DNA from: Shouchella miscanthi
GTDB taxonomy: Bacteria; Bacillota; Bacilli; Bacillales; Bacillaceae_D
Direction: 5' to 3'
DNA: 64,000 nucleotides
NCBI RefSeq assembly: GCF_007725405.1
Contig: NZ_CP042163.1
Coordinates: 1,302,001-1,366,000 of the forward strand
Each line of letters opens with the position of its first letter. Positions within the stretch are counted from its first letter, which is position 1. The position numbers and the translations under genes were made by a program. Below the pieces are notes generated by a model. It did no database searches and was not told where the DNA came from. It worked only from the letters and a program-made list of their open reading frames with translations. Positions 23,699 to 32,852 of the stretch are shown in pieces.

Positions 23699-23878
23699 AT
23701 GTTAAGCATTCAACAGAATGGAAACAATACGGCAGATGTATACAAAGGATTAACGATTGTAGCTCGATTCATTCGTCAGAAAAATGGGCAAGTTGCTGTA
23801 AAGGTTCTAACAGATGGTCATGATGAAATGACGGATAATGAGCAGAAGGCTTTATTAATTGTGAAAGAAAGAATTTAG
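23699..23878 (+). CDS. Small conserved-looking protein, 59 residues
   Basis: The ATG follows GAAGGGGG with six-base spacing. The product starts MLSIQQNGNNTADVYKGL and ends in KALLIVKERI. It is a compact alpha/beta-type sequence without membrane segments or cysteines. No family is recognised. It lies 40 bases before another small gene on the same strand, probably one operon. Confidence 0.6.
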   Translation: MLSIQQNGNNTADVYKGLTIVARFIRQKNGQVAVKVLTDGHDEMTDNEQKALLIVKERI

Positions 23879-23917
23879 TAGGAATTATGCTAGGGGAGCT
23901 AAAGATAGGAGGAGCAT

Positions 23918-24097
23918 ATGCCTGTACTCATGTTTTGCAACAAATGTGGAACACCAAAGAAATTGTCCGAATATGTGTTAAGTCAATATGTAACAAAAGC
24001 GCCTCATATTTATTGTGATCAATGCGATTCTACTAATTCAGTTACAGAGGAATTAAGGCAATACGCCTTTCAAGTAAAGGAGAGTGACAACTGGTAA
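23918..24097 (+). CDS. Small zinc-ribbon protein, 59 residues
   Basis: The start follows AGGAGGAGC. Two CxxC pairs (CNKC at residues 7-10 and CDQC at 33-36) are spaced like a zinc ribbon. The rest is helical and acidic. It may bind nucleic acid or protein. It probably shares a transcript with the preceding small gene. Confidence 0.65.
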   Translation: MPVLMFCNKCGTPKKLSEYVLSQYVTKAPHIYCDQCDSTNSVTEELRQYAFQVKESDNW

Positions 24098-24127
24098 CAA
24101 TGAACATGGTGGCAGGACACGAAGAAA

Positions 24128-24153
24128 AACAGAGAGTGTTAGTGCTCTCTGTT
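24128..24153 (-). terminator. Bidirectional terminator between zinc-ribbon gene and map
   Basis: AACAGAGAG pairs with CTCTCTGTT across eight bases. The A-rich left flank gives GTTTTTC on the minus strand, ending the map transcript. Confidence 0.75.
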
Positions 24154-24168
24154 AAGGTCGACAATGGT

Positions 24169-24909
24169 TTACAAAGTGGTTATGATAGGACCTGCTTTTG
24201 TTAGAATAATGGTGTGTTCATATTGAGCAACATAACTATTTTTTGTTGCGAATGTCCAACCGTCGTTCTTTTGAAATACTTCTTCTTCAGAAGTGGATAT
24301 AAATGGCTCAAAGGCAATAACCATGCCATCTTTAAGAAGTTCGTCATCCCAAGTGTCGTTGTAATTGTAAATATGATCAGGTGATTCATGAATCGCACGA
24401 CCAATACCGTGTCCGGTCAAATTTTTTATGACTGTAAAACCGTTTGCTTGAGCTGTTTGATTGACGATTTTACCTAATCTGCTTTTCTTGGAACCAGGGA
24501 CCGCTTTTTTTAACCCTTCTTCAAATGCCTGCTTAGCTACGCTACATAGTTTCTCTAACTGTTTGTTGCCTCTTCCAACTACAAACGATATTCCTGTGTC
24601 TGCAAAATAGCCGTTTTTCGATCCAGACACATCAATGTTAACCAAATCTCCTTCACGAATAACGCGGCTACCAGGTATGCCATGCGCCACTTCATCGTTG
24701 ACGCTGATACACGTAAAGCCAGGAAATTGATATTCACTTTTCGGTGCCGAAACAGCACCTTCCTTTTCAAAGTAAGTGCCAGCAAGTCGATCGAGCTCTT
24801 TCGTTGAAATTCCGGGAATTGTTTGATGAACAAGCTCGTCTCTTATAGAGGCGACAATGCGGCCTATCTCTTTTAATCCGTTAAAATCTTCTTCTGTTTT
24901 TGCGATCAT
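24169..24909 (-). CDS. map: Type I methionine aminopeptidase
   Basis: This 246-residue cytoplasmic enzyme removes N-terminal Met. The five metal ligands of the pita-bread fold are visible: Asp in NIDVSG, Asp in FADTG, His in GHGIG, Glu in AFEPF and Glu in QYEHT. The length matches Bacillus Map (about 248). It is monocistronic and not beside secY-adk-infA. It is therefore likely the second, YflG/MapB-like copy rather than the ribosomal-operon copy. A clear terminator follows. Confidence 0.93.
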   Translation of the reverse strand: MIAKTEEDFNGLKEIGRIVASIRDELVHQTIPGISTKELDRLAGTYFEKEGAVSAPKSEYQFPGFTCISVNDEVAHGIPGSRVIREGDLVNIDVSGSKNGYFADTGISFVVGRGNKQLEKLCSVAKQAFEEGLKKAVPGSKKSRLGKIVNQTAQANGFTVIKNLTGHGIGRAIHESPDHIYNYNDTWDDELLKDGMVIAFEPFISTSEEEVFQKNDGWTFATKNSYVAQYEHTIILTKAGPIITTL

Positions 24910-24978
24910 TTAATGTCATCACCTAATTTTAGAATATATCACGTAAATCGTTCATGTAAATTCTATCATAAAAGGAGG

Positions 24979-25002
24979 CTCTATACTGTTTAGAGTATAG
25001 AG
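24979..25002. repeat. Perfect inverted repeat upstream of map
   Basis: CTCTATACT and AGTATAGAG are separated by GTTTAG. There is no T tract. It lies ~70 bases upstream of map and may be an operator or the remains of a terminator for the gene remnant to the right. Confidence 0.45.
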
Positions 25003-25011
25003 ATAACGCGC

Positions 25012-25039
25012 TAAAAAAAGAACCTTACAAAAAGGTTCA
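25012..25039 (-). terminator. Terminator of the SHOCT gene remnant
   Basis: On the minus strand GAACC pairs with GGTTC across TTTTTGTAA, followed by TTTTTTT. It remains intact downstream of a gene that no longer has an open frame. Confidence 0.75.
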
Positions 25040-25043
25040 GCAG

Positions 25044-25200
25044 TTAGTAACGGTTTGTTCGAAGTAATTGAGCTTTTTGTGCTTCAAATTCTTCTAGTGT
25101 AATGGCTTCCATATCAAGTAATTCTTTTAGCTTCAGTTTGACAAAAATATTTACCTGTCCCTTTCATTGTGCTCTTGACATCAATTTGTCCAGTTTATTA
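25044..25200 (-). pseudogene. Remnant of a SHOCT-domain protein
   Basis: On the minus strand the last ~30 codons read as a typical SHOCT domain (KLKELLDMEAITLEEFEAQK, then AQLLRTNRY and stop). Just upstream, a second frame reads GQIDVKSTMKGTGKYF, which would join it after a one-base frameshift. Stops lie close on either side in each frame and no start remains. It is a decayed gene next to a surviving terminator; the rest has been lost or overwritten. Confidence 0.7.
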
Positions 25201-25203
25201 AGA
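25175..25203 (+). promoter_or_regulatory. Possible promoter of the aldolase operon
   Basis: A perfect -35 TTGACA lies at 25175-25180. A TATTAA follows at 15 bases and TTAAGA at 17 bases, so the -10 is weak. The location, ~75 bases before the first gene, is suitable. No clear cre site is seen here. Confidence 0.4.
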
Positions 25204-25251
25204 TCAACACATTGATTTGAAGTCGCACTATTTCAAAAACTGGAGGGGGAA

Positions 25252-26061
25252 ATGACAAAGAAGCGTAGGCTAGCTAGAGTATTTGCCCAAGATGGAAAGT
25301 CTTTAACATTGGCTTTAGACGGTTCTTATTTTTCGTCAAAAATAGAAGGGATTGACAAGGTAATTCCACTCATTCCTACGTTCGTTAAACATGGACTTGA
25401 TGCAGTCCTCGCTACATACGGAATGGTCAAACGTTATCCAGACGCATTTCAAGATGTTGGGATGATGTTGAGAGCAGATATGTCAACAAATGTATTTGAT
25501 GCTTCTGTTCCTGATACAACCACTGTATTAAGTGTTAAAGAGGCACTGCGTCTTAGTGCAGATGGAGTAATTGTCATGACGTTTCCAGGTGCTCATAATG
25601 AAAAGCATACGCATCAAGCTGTGCGAGAATTAGCGAGTCAAGCAGATGAATGGAACGTTCCCTTGATAGTGGAGTCACTGCCATATGGGTATGCAGTAAC
25701 AACGGAATCTTCGAACCATGCACCTATTCTTGCAGCTGCGGCAAATATGGCGGTTGAGTTAGGGGCGGATGTAATTAAAACCCGCTATTCAGGTGAACTG
25801 GATGATCGGCTAATTGCTCAATATGCCAAAGTTCCGGTGCTTGCCTTAGGCGGACCAAAAACAGATGATGTGAAGGCATATTTATCATTTGTCAACCACT
25901 GTTTGGCAAACGGTGCCAAGGGTGTAGCGGTCGGACGAAACATTGTTCAAAATAAGTCTCCTGTTGCCATGGTGGCAGCGCTAAATGCGCTTATTCATAA
26001 AAGAGATTCAGTAGAGAGTGCGTACCAGCTATATCAAACCATGTACTTAGAAACCATGTAG
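25252..26061 (+). CDS. DhnA/LsrF-type class I aldolase
   Basis: This 269-residue TIM-barrel enzyme shows the family pattern LTLALDGSYF at strand 1 and GVIVMTFPG in the middle. The putative Schiff-base lysine lies in ADVIKTRYSG, and the phosphate-binding end is ALGGPKTDDVKAYL with GAKGVAVGRNI. It would cleave or form a phosphorylated sugar or ketose. It is the first gene of a four-gene operon with a kinase, SDR and 2-hydroxyacid dehydrogenase, so it probably cleaves the phosphorylated product of the kinase. The true substrate is unknown. Confidence 0.82.
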   Translation: MTKKRRLARVFAQDGKSLTLALDGSYFSSKIEGIDKVIPLIPTFVKHGLDAVLATYGMVKRYPDAFQDVGMMLRADMSTNVFDASVPDTTTVLSVKEALRLSADGVIVMTFPGAHNEKHTHQAVRELASQADEWNVPLIVESLPYGYAVTTESSNHAPILAAAANMAVELGADVIKTRYSGELDDRLIAQYAKVPVLALGGPKTDDVKAYLSFVNHCLANGAKGVAVGRNIVQNKSPVAMVAALNALIHKRDSVESAYQLYQTMYLETM

Positions 26062-26089
26062 TCGTTATCATAACGTTTTAAGGAGGATA

Positions 26090-27613
26090 ATGATGAAATA
26101 TGTATTGGGCATTGATAATGGCGGTACGATGACGAAAGCTACGCTGTTCTCATTGAAAGGAGAAGAAGTTGTAACAGCGGTAAGGAAGACAGAGATGTTA
26201 ACGCCAAGACCTTATCATACAGAGAGAGATTGTGAAGAACTTTGGCAAGCCAATCTTGCTGTTATTCGTGAGGTTCTGACCCGCTCGGCGATAGCAGCTG
26301 TTGAACTATTAGGTATTTCTATTACAGGGCATGGGAATGGCTTATACGCTATGAATAAAGCAGGAGAGACGACGTATAACGGAATCATATCTACAGACCA
26401 AAGAGCTCAAAAGTACGTTCATCAATGGAGAGCGGACCCTCGCTATGACAAGGAAATCCTACCGAAGACGATGCAATCGGTTTGGGCAGGTCAGCCAGTC
26501 GCATTGTTAGCTTGGTTGAAAGAAAACGAAAGAGACGTCTATGCGAAAACAGATTATATTTTCATGGTGAAAGATTACATTCGATATAAGTTGACGGGAG
26601 AAGCTTTTTTTGAACAAACCGATGCCTCAGGTACAAGTCTTCTTAATGTTCGTGACCGACGTTATGACAAAGAGCTATTAGCATTTTTCGGGATAGAGGA
26701 CGCATTGGAGAAATTGCCGCCTTTACGAGGTTCTACAGATTGTTGCGGTACGATTACAGGAGAAGTCGCTGAGCTCACTGGATTACAAGCTGGAACACCG
26801 GTTGCTGGTGGGATGTTTGACATTTCCGCTTCTGCTATTGCATCTGGTTTAGTAACGGAAGATCATTTATGTATTGTTGCTGGTACTTGGAGTATTAATG
26901 AGTACATTACAAAAAAGCCAGTAGTCGATAAACGTTTATTTATGACGTCTATTTATTGTATGGATGGATACTGGTTAACAACTGAAGCCAGTCCAACCTC
27001 AGCGAGTAATTTAGAGTGGTATATCAATCAATGCATGCCGTTGGAAAAAAATGAAGCGGAGGCAAAGAATCAATCGATTTACCCTCTTTGCAATGAGCTT
27101 GTTTCTCAAACAGAACCAGAAGAAAGTGAGCTACTGTTTTTGCCATTTTTATTTGGCTCAAATGCAGTATCTCATGCCAGTTCCTGCTTTATTGGACTGT
27201 TGAGCTGGCACCAGCGAGCACACCTCTTACGTGCCATTTATGAAGGTGTAGTTTTTAGTCATATGGCGCATGTTGAGCGCTTGCTTCAATTTAGGGAAAA
27301 GCCAACGGTCGTTCGGCTTGCAGGTGGAGTAACAAAATCAGATGTTTGGGTTCAACTGTTTGCAGATGTCTTGCAGTTACCGGTAGAGGTTATTAATGTA
27401 CAAGAGCATGGAACACTTGGAACGGCTATGTGTGCGGCTGTGATGGCTGGTGAATATGAGTCTATTCAACAAGCTTCTGAAGCTATGGTTCAAGTGAAAA
27501 CAACCATTCAGCCCAATCAAGTAAAAGCCACTATTTACGAACAAAAATTTAAGCGCTACCAAGAGACGGTTGAGAAGATGGCGGATGTTTGGGCGTTAGG
27601 AGTAAAACAATGA
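26090..27613 (+). CDS. FGGY-family carbohydrate kinase, LyxK-like
   Basis: About 507 residues; ATGATG follows AAGGAGG, and the second ATG (26093) has the better spacing. The N-terminal ATPase motif is GIDNGGTMTKATLFSLKGEE. The STDQRAQ and TDASGTS segments and the late AGGVTKSDVWVQLFADVLQLP motif are FGGY signatures. The overall pattern is closest to L-xylulose kinases as I remember them. LsrK-type (AI-2) kinases are an alternative because the neighbour is LsrF-like, but no Lsr transporter or regulator is present. The stop overlaps the next start (ATGA). Confidence 0.85.
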   Translation: MMKYVLGIDNGGTMTKATLFSLKGEEVVTAVRKTEMLTPRPYHTERDCEELWQANLAVIREVLTRSAIAAVELLGISITGHGNGLYAMNKAGETTYNGIISTDQRAQKYVHQWRADPRYDKEILPKTMQSVWAGQPVALLAWLKENERDVYAKTDYIFMVKDYIRYKLTGEAFFEQTDASGTSLLNVRDRRYDKELLAFFGIEDALEKLPPLRGSTDCCGTITGEVAELTGLQAGTPVAGGMFDISASAIASGLVTEDHLCIVAGTWSINEYITKKPVVDKRLFMTSIYCMDGYWLTTEASPTSASNLEWYINQCMPLEKNEAEAKNQSIYPLCNELVSQTEPEESELLFLPFLFGSNAVSHASSCFIGLLSWHQRAHLLRAIYEGVVFSHMAHVERLLQFREKPTVVRLAGGVTKSDVWVQLFADVLQLPVEVINVQEHGTLGTAMCAAVMAGEYESIQQASEAMVQVKTTIQPNQVKATIYEQKFKRYQETVEKMADVWALGVKQ

Positions 27614-28365
27614 ATCTAGGCTTACAAGGAAAGCATGCCATTGTTACTGGTGGTTCAAGAGGGGTTGGAAGAGAAATGGCTTTATGTTTAGCGGATGAAG
27701 GAGCGAAGGTAACAATAACCTACCATGGACATAAGGAAAAAGCAGACGAAGTTGTAAAAGCGATTAGAGAGAAGGGTCAAGTGGCCAACGCTGTGCAAAT
27801 GGATCTTGCTGACACAAAAAGCATCGAAGAGACGGTTGAACAGGCATTTTATTTCGGAGTTGTTCACATTTTAATAAACAATGCTGCTGTTTGGCCAACT
27901 CGTTACATTAAAGACATGTCTTTACATGAGTGGAATGAAACCTTACAAACGAATTTAACAAGTGTTTTTTTATTAAGCCAGCTGTTTGTTCAACACTGTG
28001 TGCATCAAAAGCGTCCAGGAACACTGTTAAATATTATTTCTCAAGCGGCCTTTCATGGTTCAACTACAGGGCATGCTCATTATGCCGCAAGCAAATCTGG
28101 CATACTAGGATTTGCTAAATCGTTAGCGAGAGAACATGCAAAAGATAGAATTACTGTAAATAATCTCGCATTAGGCATTGTGGAAACAGACATGATTCGA
28201 AAATCTTTACAAAAAAAAGAAGAGTATTATTTGAATAGAATTCCCATTGGTCGTGTAGCTCAACCACGAGAAATGGCAGAGATTGCAACCTTTTTAGTAT
28301 CAGAAAAAGCCAATTATGTAACCGGTTCAACGTTTGATGCTACAGGTGGAATGTTAATGCATTAA
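27610..28365 (+). CDS. Short-chain dehydrogenase/reductase
   Basis: The ATG is chosen because it overlaps the kinase stop and follows AGGAG by seven bases, giving 251 residues. The NAD(P) motif is TGGSRGVGREMA, followed by LINNAAVWPTR. The active-site pair is Tyr-x3-Lys in HYAASKSG, and the C-terminus is TGSTFDATGGM. It probably oxidises or reduces a sugar, polyol or sugar acid in the same pathway. The family is firm; the substrate is unknown. Confidence 0.9.
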   Translation: MNLGLQGKHAIVTGGSRGVGREMALCLADEGAKVTITYHGHKEKADEVVKAIREKGQVANAVQMDLADTKSIEETVEQAFYFGVVHILINNAAVWPTRYIKDMSLHEWNETLQTNLTSVFLLSQLFVQHCVHQKRPGTLLNIISQAAFHGSTTGHAHYAASKSGILGFAKSLAREHAKDRITVNNLALGIVETDMIRKSLQKKEEYYLNRIPIGRVAQPREMAEIATFLVSEKANYVTGSTFDATGGMLMH

Positions 28366-28386
28366 CAACGTCTAAGGGGTGGAGAT

Positions 28387-29391
28387 ATGAAATGTTTGGC
28401 TATTGCTGATTTGTTAATCTCCGAGCATGTAATGAAGGAAGGGCTAGCTAGTCTTGAACAAAAAGGCATTGAATTAACCATACGTAAGTGGCACCATGAT
28501 CAAGTAGAGGACTTACAAAAGGATAATGTATTAATTGAACAAAAAGGCTCTGACGCTGTTTCATTGCCAAATTCCATTACTTATGACATCGATCAATATG
28601 ACATCATTTTAACGCAGTTCGCACCTTTGAACCGTTCCGTTCTTGCAGCAGCACAAAACGTATCTCTCATCGGTGTGCTACGAGGAGGGGTTGAAAATAT
28701 TGATGTAGTGGAAGCAGAAGCAAGAGGCATCAAAATATTAAATGCATCAGGTCGAAATGCACGAAGCGTAGCAGAATTTACGGTTGGAATGATTATTGCA
28801 GAGATGCGAAACATCGGTCGTTCTCATGCTTCGATCATGAAAGGAAATTGGCAAAAAGACTTTGCCAACCAGGACCACATCCCAGAATTAGGGCGGCGAA
28901 CAGTCGGGATCATCGGGTTTGGTCACATCGGTCAGCTTGTGGCAAACTATTTAAGTGGATTTGGCACAAAGATTATATTTTATGACCCATATTTTAATGG
29001 TGAAACAACGTGTACCCAAGTGGAGTTAATAGAATTGTTAAAGGCTTCTGATGTCGTCAGTTTACATGGTCGGCTAACAGCAGAAACAAAGGGGATGTTA
29101 GGCTATGAACAGTTTGAGCAAATGAAACAGACGGCGATCTTAATTAATACCGCTCGTTCTGGCCTTGTAAAAGAAGGGGAGCTGATAAGAGCTTTGCAAG
29201 AAAACGTCATAGCTGGTGCAGCTCTAGATACGTTTGACTATGAGCCTTTAACAAAAGACAGTCGTTTTCTCGCACTAGATAATGTCACATTAACCGCCCA
29301 TTTAGCAGGGAGCACGGTTGATGCGTTTCGGCACTCGCCTATATTACTAGCAGAACGAATTTGTTCCTACTTAGATAGCGATAATGTATGA
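28387..29391 (+). CDS. D-isomer-specific 2-hydroxyacid dehydrogenase
   Basis: This 334-residue protein has a split catalytic domain and the NAD-binding motif GIIGFGHIGQLVANYLSGFG. It has the substrate Arg in NTARSGL and the Glu/His end region (AALDTFDYEP, LTAHLAGST). It resembles SerA-like enzymes without an ACT domain. GGGGTGGAGAT precedes the ATG. As the last gene of the operon it may reduce or oxidise a 2-keto/2-hydroxy acid from the aldolase reaction. Confidence 0.88.
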   Translation: MKCLAIADLLISEHVMKEGLASLEQKGIELTIRKWHHDQVEDLQKDNVLIEQKGSDAVSLPNSITYDIDQYDIILTQFAPLNRSVLAAAQNVSLIGVLRGGVENIDVVEAEARGIKILNASGRNARSVAEFTVGMIIAEMRNIGRSHASIMKGNWQKDFANQDHIPELGRRTVGIIGFGHIGQLVANYLSGFGTKIIFYDPYFNGETTCTQVELIELLKASDVVSLHGRLTAETKGMLGYEQFEQMKQTAILINTARSGLVKEGELIRALQENVIAGAALDTFDYEPLTKDSRFLALDNVTLTAHLAGSTVDAFRHSPILLAERICSYLDSDNV

Positions 29392-29503
29392 GTTGACCAA
29401 AATAATTACGTCATTTTCAGATACCCTGCGCGTTGATAGGACGAAGATTTAAATGGAAAGTTTTGCGTCATAATAACGATTAAGCTTCTTTAAGGTTTCT
29501 TAT

Positions 29504-30322
29504 CTATGATTCTAACGTTACACTTACTGCTTTTATCCATTTAGGGATGTTTTTTTCAAATAAAGGTAGATGTTTTAAACGGTTTAAATTATTAAGTTCT
29601 CTGAGCGATATAAACAAAGTGTCCCACAAAATAGACTCTTCTATAAGATTGTAACTTGTGATTATTTGAGATGGTTCATGTGAAAATAACAAGAAGAGTG
29701 TCTTATCATAATTCTTTGAACGTATCCCTGCCCACTCCCAATCAATAAAGGTGATTTCGGTGGTAGAGTAAAGAATGTTCATCGGTAATAAATCTCCATG
29801 AGAAAACACAAGTTTAGTGTTGGCTGGCGTTGTCTTTAAAAGCGATGTTAGCTTTTGTTTGATAGATGTTGCTAGGAAATCCTGAACATTAAAGATGTAG
29901 CGTTCCATTTTTTCTTGTCTGTTATCATTAAAATTCCATTTTGCGGGGATGGGGATATTAGAGATGGTGTTTATTTTCTCTATAATTAGTTTTAAATTTA
30001 CTGAGTCTTTTAAGCAATATGCGTCCCTTTTAGTAGCTAATGGAAAATCTTTTAAATAAGCGATTATAAACATACTTAATGAAGAGTCTTCAAAGCACCA
30101 AATAATAGGAGGAATGTTGTCGAGATGGTTTTTTAAATAGTTATAAACAAAAATTTCATGTTCAATTAATTTAAAAGACTCTAAATCTTCATGTCGAGAA
30201 GCTTTTATAAAAAATTGATCGTTATGAAACGTTATACGATGCTTGTTTTTTAATTCATCACCTATAAAATTGATTTCTTTGTATGTGAAAAAGGTATTTA
30301 AATGCGAGGGAAGTGAAACCAT
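29504..30322 (-). CDS. Choline/aminoglycoside-kinase-like phosphotransferase
   Basis: This 272-residue protein has the kinase catalytic loop FSHGDLLPMNILYS and the magnesium motif FIDWEWAG. It belongs to the APH/ChoK fold. The N-terminal lobe has HNDQFFIKASRHEDLESFKLIEHEIFVYNYL. AT-rich codon use suggests a possibly acquired gene. The substrate could be choline, a sugar, thiamine or an antibiotic; resistance should not be assumed. AGGAGGTTCGAC precedes the start. Confidence 0.78.
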   Translation of the reverse strand: MVSLPSHLNTFFTYKEINFIGDELKNKHRITFHNDQFFIKASRHEDLESFKLIEHEIFVYNYLKNHLDNIPPIIWCFEDSSLSMFIIAYLKDFPLATKRDAYCLKDSVNLKLIIEKINTISNIPIPAKWNFNDNRQEKMERYIFNVQDFLATSIKQKLTSLLKTTPANTKLVFSHGDLLPMNILYSTTEITFIDWEWAGIRSKNYDKTLFLLFSHEPSQIITSYNLIEESILWDTLFISLRELNNLNRLKHLPLFEKNIPKWIKAVSVTLES

Positions 30323-30543
30323 TAAGTCGAACCTCCTGTGACATAAAAAGGTGAGTGCACTCGCGACAGTGTTTCTACGCGTGAAAAAGAGTGTTAAAAC
30401 AATTCATGAAGACCCAAGTCGTCTTTAGAAGCAACTCTTATGATAAAAAGTTTTTGACAAAAGCGCTTTTAGAGAAAAAAACTAGAATACGTTACATTCT
30501 AGTTTGTGTAGACATATGTATGGTTCTTTCACAGGCTTATTAC

Positions 30544-30714
30544 TTATTGTTCATTTATTTTGGCAACGGACCAAGGGTGACGAGGGTTTAATGTATTAAG
30601 CTTTTTTGCATATTCAAGGGCATTTTCAAATTCTACAAATACCCGATCAGTCACAGAATGGATGTTTTTTAAAATAAAAGTCTGTCCGTCTACAAGTCTT
30701 TTTAGGTGATACAT
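30544..30714 (-). CDS. Small protein, 56 residues
   Basis: The ATG follows AGGAGGAATAGT with ideal spacing. The product begins MYHLKRLVDGQTFILKNIHS and ends in NPRHPWSVAKINEQ. No membrane segment is seen. The good binding site favours this gene over an overlapping plus-strand frame. Function unknown. Confidence 0.65.
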   Translation of the reverse strand: MYHLKRLVDGQTFILKNIHSVTDRVFVEFENALEYAKKLNTLNPRHPWSVAKINEQ

Positions 30715-30805
30715 TACTATTCCTCCTCAAACGATTAGGATACATCTATTATACACGCTTTAGCGCAATTACGTATATGCAAAAATCATGTAAAGGATGC
30801 GAAAT

Positions 30806-31186
30806 TTATGGGAGATTTTTATTCTTTATAAAGCGGTAAAGTGACTGTGTTATCAATCGAGTCATTAGTTGTCCAAATAGGATGGGTAGGGCAGATAACA
30901 GAATGACGACATTCATGGTAAAGGGGTTAAACCAACTATCATTAGGAGGAATAATAAAGAGCTGTGCAAGGATAATGGAGCCAACAATCATAAAGCTATG
31001 CATAAGAAAGAAAACACGCAACGAGGCCCGTATGGATAAAACGCCCGCCAAAATCGACCAGATAACAAGAAACCCGTTAATAAAGGAGTACGATATATCG
31101 GCACCATGATTTCGCATAGTGGTTTCATAAAAATGAAACAAAAAAGGACCCGGAATCAGCGTCATACAGAACCATAAGATTTTCAT
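30806..31186 (-). CDS. Four-helix membrane protein
   Basis: This 126-residue integral membrane protein has four segments: ILWFCMTLIPGPFLFHF, SFINGFLVIWSILAGVLS, FFLMHSFMIVGSIILAQLFII and NVVILLSALPILFGQLM. AAGGAGTGATTTG precedes the ATG. No family is recognised. It is divergent from the aldehyde dehydrogenase gene. Confidence 0.65.
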   Translation of the reverse strand: MKILWFCMTLIPGPFLFHFYETTMRNHGADISYSFINGFLVIWSILAGVLSIRASLRVFFLMHSFMIVGSIILAQLFIIPPNDSWFNPFTMNVVILLSALPILFGQLMTRLITQSLYRFIKNKNLP

Positions 31187-31268
31187 AAATCAAATCACTC
31201 CTTCATATTAACAATAGTTTATCAAATGTTTTGACTCTATTCTGTACAAAAGGTAAAATACAGTTATA

Positions 31269-31283
31269 TTGTAAGCGCTTACT
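31269..31283 (+). promoter_or_regulatory. cre site upstream of aldehyde dehydrogenase
   Basis: TTGTAAGCGCTTACT matches the CcpA consensus WTGNAARCGNWWWCA except for the last base. It lies 25 bases before the aldehyde dehydrogenase start, a position suited to roadblock or promoter repression by preferred sugars. Confidence 0.65.
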
Positions 31284-31307
31284 TTATTTGAAAGAGGAGG
31301 AATAAGA

Positions 31308-32825
31308 ATGATTTATGCAAACCCAAATCAAGAAGGTTCACTCGTTTCATTTAAGCAAACGTACGATAATTTTATTAATGGTGAATGGATAGCCCCTGTA
31401 AAGGGTCAATATTTTGATAACGTTACGCCGGTAACTGGTGACGTATTCTGTACTTTAGCTCGCTCCACATCGGAGGATATTGAGCTAGCACTTGATGCTG
31501 CGCACGAGGCGAAAGATCGATGGGGCAAAACTCCGCCTGCTGAACGGGCGAATCTCTTAAATAAAATTGCTGATCGGATTGAAGAAAATAGTGAGATGCT
31601 TGCAGTAGCAGAGACGTGGGACAATGGAAAAGCAGTTCGTGAAACATTAGCGGCTGATATACCGTTAATGGTCGATCATTTTCGTTACTTTGCCGCGACG
31701 ATTCGAGCACAGGAAGGTAGTTTAAGTCAGCTTGATGAAGATACGGTCGCTTATCACTTCCATGAGCCATTAGGTGTAGTTGGTCAAATTATCCCTTGGA
31801 ATTTCCCATTATTAATGGCAACGTGGAAGCTCGCGCCAGCTTTAGCTGCAGGAAACTGTGTTGTTTTAAAACCGGCAGAACAGACCCCTGCCTCAATCAT
31901 GGTGTTACTTGAATTAATTGAAGACCTCTTGCCAAAGGGGGTTGTGAATGTTGTGAACGGTTTTGGGGTAGAAGCAGGAAAACCGCTTGCGTCGAATCCG
32001 CGTATTGCGAAAATTGCTTTTACTGGGGAGACAACAACTGGGCGTTTAATTATGCAGTACGCGTCACAAAATATCATTCCAGTAACCCTTGAATTAGGTG
32101 GTAAGTCGCCAAATATCTTCTTTAAAGATATTATGGATGAAGACGATGAGTTTTTAGATAAAGCAGTAGAGGGTTTTGTTATGTTCGCCTTAAATCAAGG
32201 TGAGGTATGCACATGTCCATCTAGAGCGTTAATTCATGAATCCATCTATGATGCTTTTATGGAACGAGCGCTCAAACGAGTGAACGAAATCAAAATTGGC
32301 AATCCACTTGATACAGAAACAATGATGGGAGCTCAGGCGTCTTCTGAACAAATGGAAAAAATCCTCTCCTACATTGATATTGGCAAGCAAGAAGGTGCTG
32401 AAGTCTTAACAGGTGGGGAGCAAAATAAAGTTGATGGTAGTGAAAACGGTTATTACATTCAGCCAACCGTCTTTAAAGGAACAAATAACATGCGTATTTT
32501 CCAAGAAGAGATCTTTGGACCGGTCGTCTCAGTGACAACCTTTAAATCAGATGAAGAGGCGTTAGACATTGCCAATGACACACTGTATGGGTTAGGTGCA
32601 GGTGTTTGGACGAGGAATATGAATCAAGCTTACCGCTTAGGGAGAAATATTGAAGCGGGACGAGTTTGGACGAATTGTTATCATGCCTATCCTGCTCACG
32701 CTGCATTCGGAGGGTATAAAAATTCAGGTATTGGTCGGGAAAATCATAAAATGATGCTGGACCATTATCAGCAGACAAAGAACTTGCTTGTCAGCTATGG
32801 CACGAGTCCAATGGGGCTTTTCTAA
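31308..32825 (+). CDS. Aldehyde dehydrogenase (acetaldehyde-type, NAD-dependent)
   Basis: This 505-residue protein has the general base Glu262 (LELGGKSPN), nucleophile Cys301 in QGEVCTCP, and the Rossmann motif [11 protein letters not shown]. The [11 protein letters not shown] variant and the paired DUF779 gene point to the AldB/AcoD-like group acting on short aldehydes such as acetaldehyde. AGAGGAGGAATAAG precedes the ATG. Regulation by CcpA is suggested by the cre site. It forms an operon with the next gene. Confidence 0.92.
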   Translation: MIYANPNQEGSLVSFKQTYDNFINGEWIAPVKGQYFDNVTPVTGDVFCTLARSTSEDIELALDAAHEAKDRWGKTPPAERANLLNKIADRIEENSEMLAVAETWDNGKAVRETLAADIPLMVDHFRYFAATIRAQEGSLSQLDEDTVAYHFHEPLGVVGQIIPWNFPLLMATWKLAPALAAGNCVVLKPAEQTPASIMVLLELIEDLLPKGVVNVVNGFGVEAGKPLASNPRIAKIAFTGETTTGRLIMQYASQNIIPVTLELGGKSPNIFFKDIMDEDDEFLDKAVEGFVMFALNQGEVCTCPSRALIHESIYDAFMERALKRVNEIKIGNPLDTETMMGAQASSEQMEKILSYIDIGKQEGAEVLTGGEQNKVDGSENGYYIQPTVFKGTNNMRIFQEEIFGPVVSVTTFKSDEEALDIANDTLYGLGAGVWTRNMNQAYRLGRNIEAGRVWTNCYHAYPAHAAFGGYKNSGIGRENHKMMLDHYQQTKNLLVSYGTSPMGLF

Positions 32826-32852
32826 TTCGTTTAATGAAGAGGAGATGAGCGC

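Noticed and set aside
22893-24909. Continuation of the prophage through map
   Set aside because: Map and the small zinc-ribbon gene look chromosomal and no phage signature occurs after the aimX terminator, although the lipoprotein at 22893 remains ambiguous.
26090-27613. AI-2 (lsr) operon
   Set aside because: The kinase and aldolase recall LsrK and LsrF, but there is no LsrACDB transporter, LsrR or LsrG, and two dehydrogenases are present instead.
29504-30322. Antibiotic resistance gene
   Set aside because: Only the general HGDxxxxN and DWEWAG kinase motifs are visible; many such proteins phosphorylate choline, thiamine or sugars.
30391-30591. Plus-strand frame of 66 codons
   Set aside because: No ribosome binding site, and it overlaps the minus-strand 56-residue gene at 30544-30714, which has AGGAGGAAT at ideal spacing.
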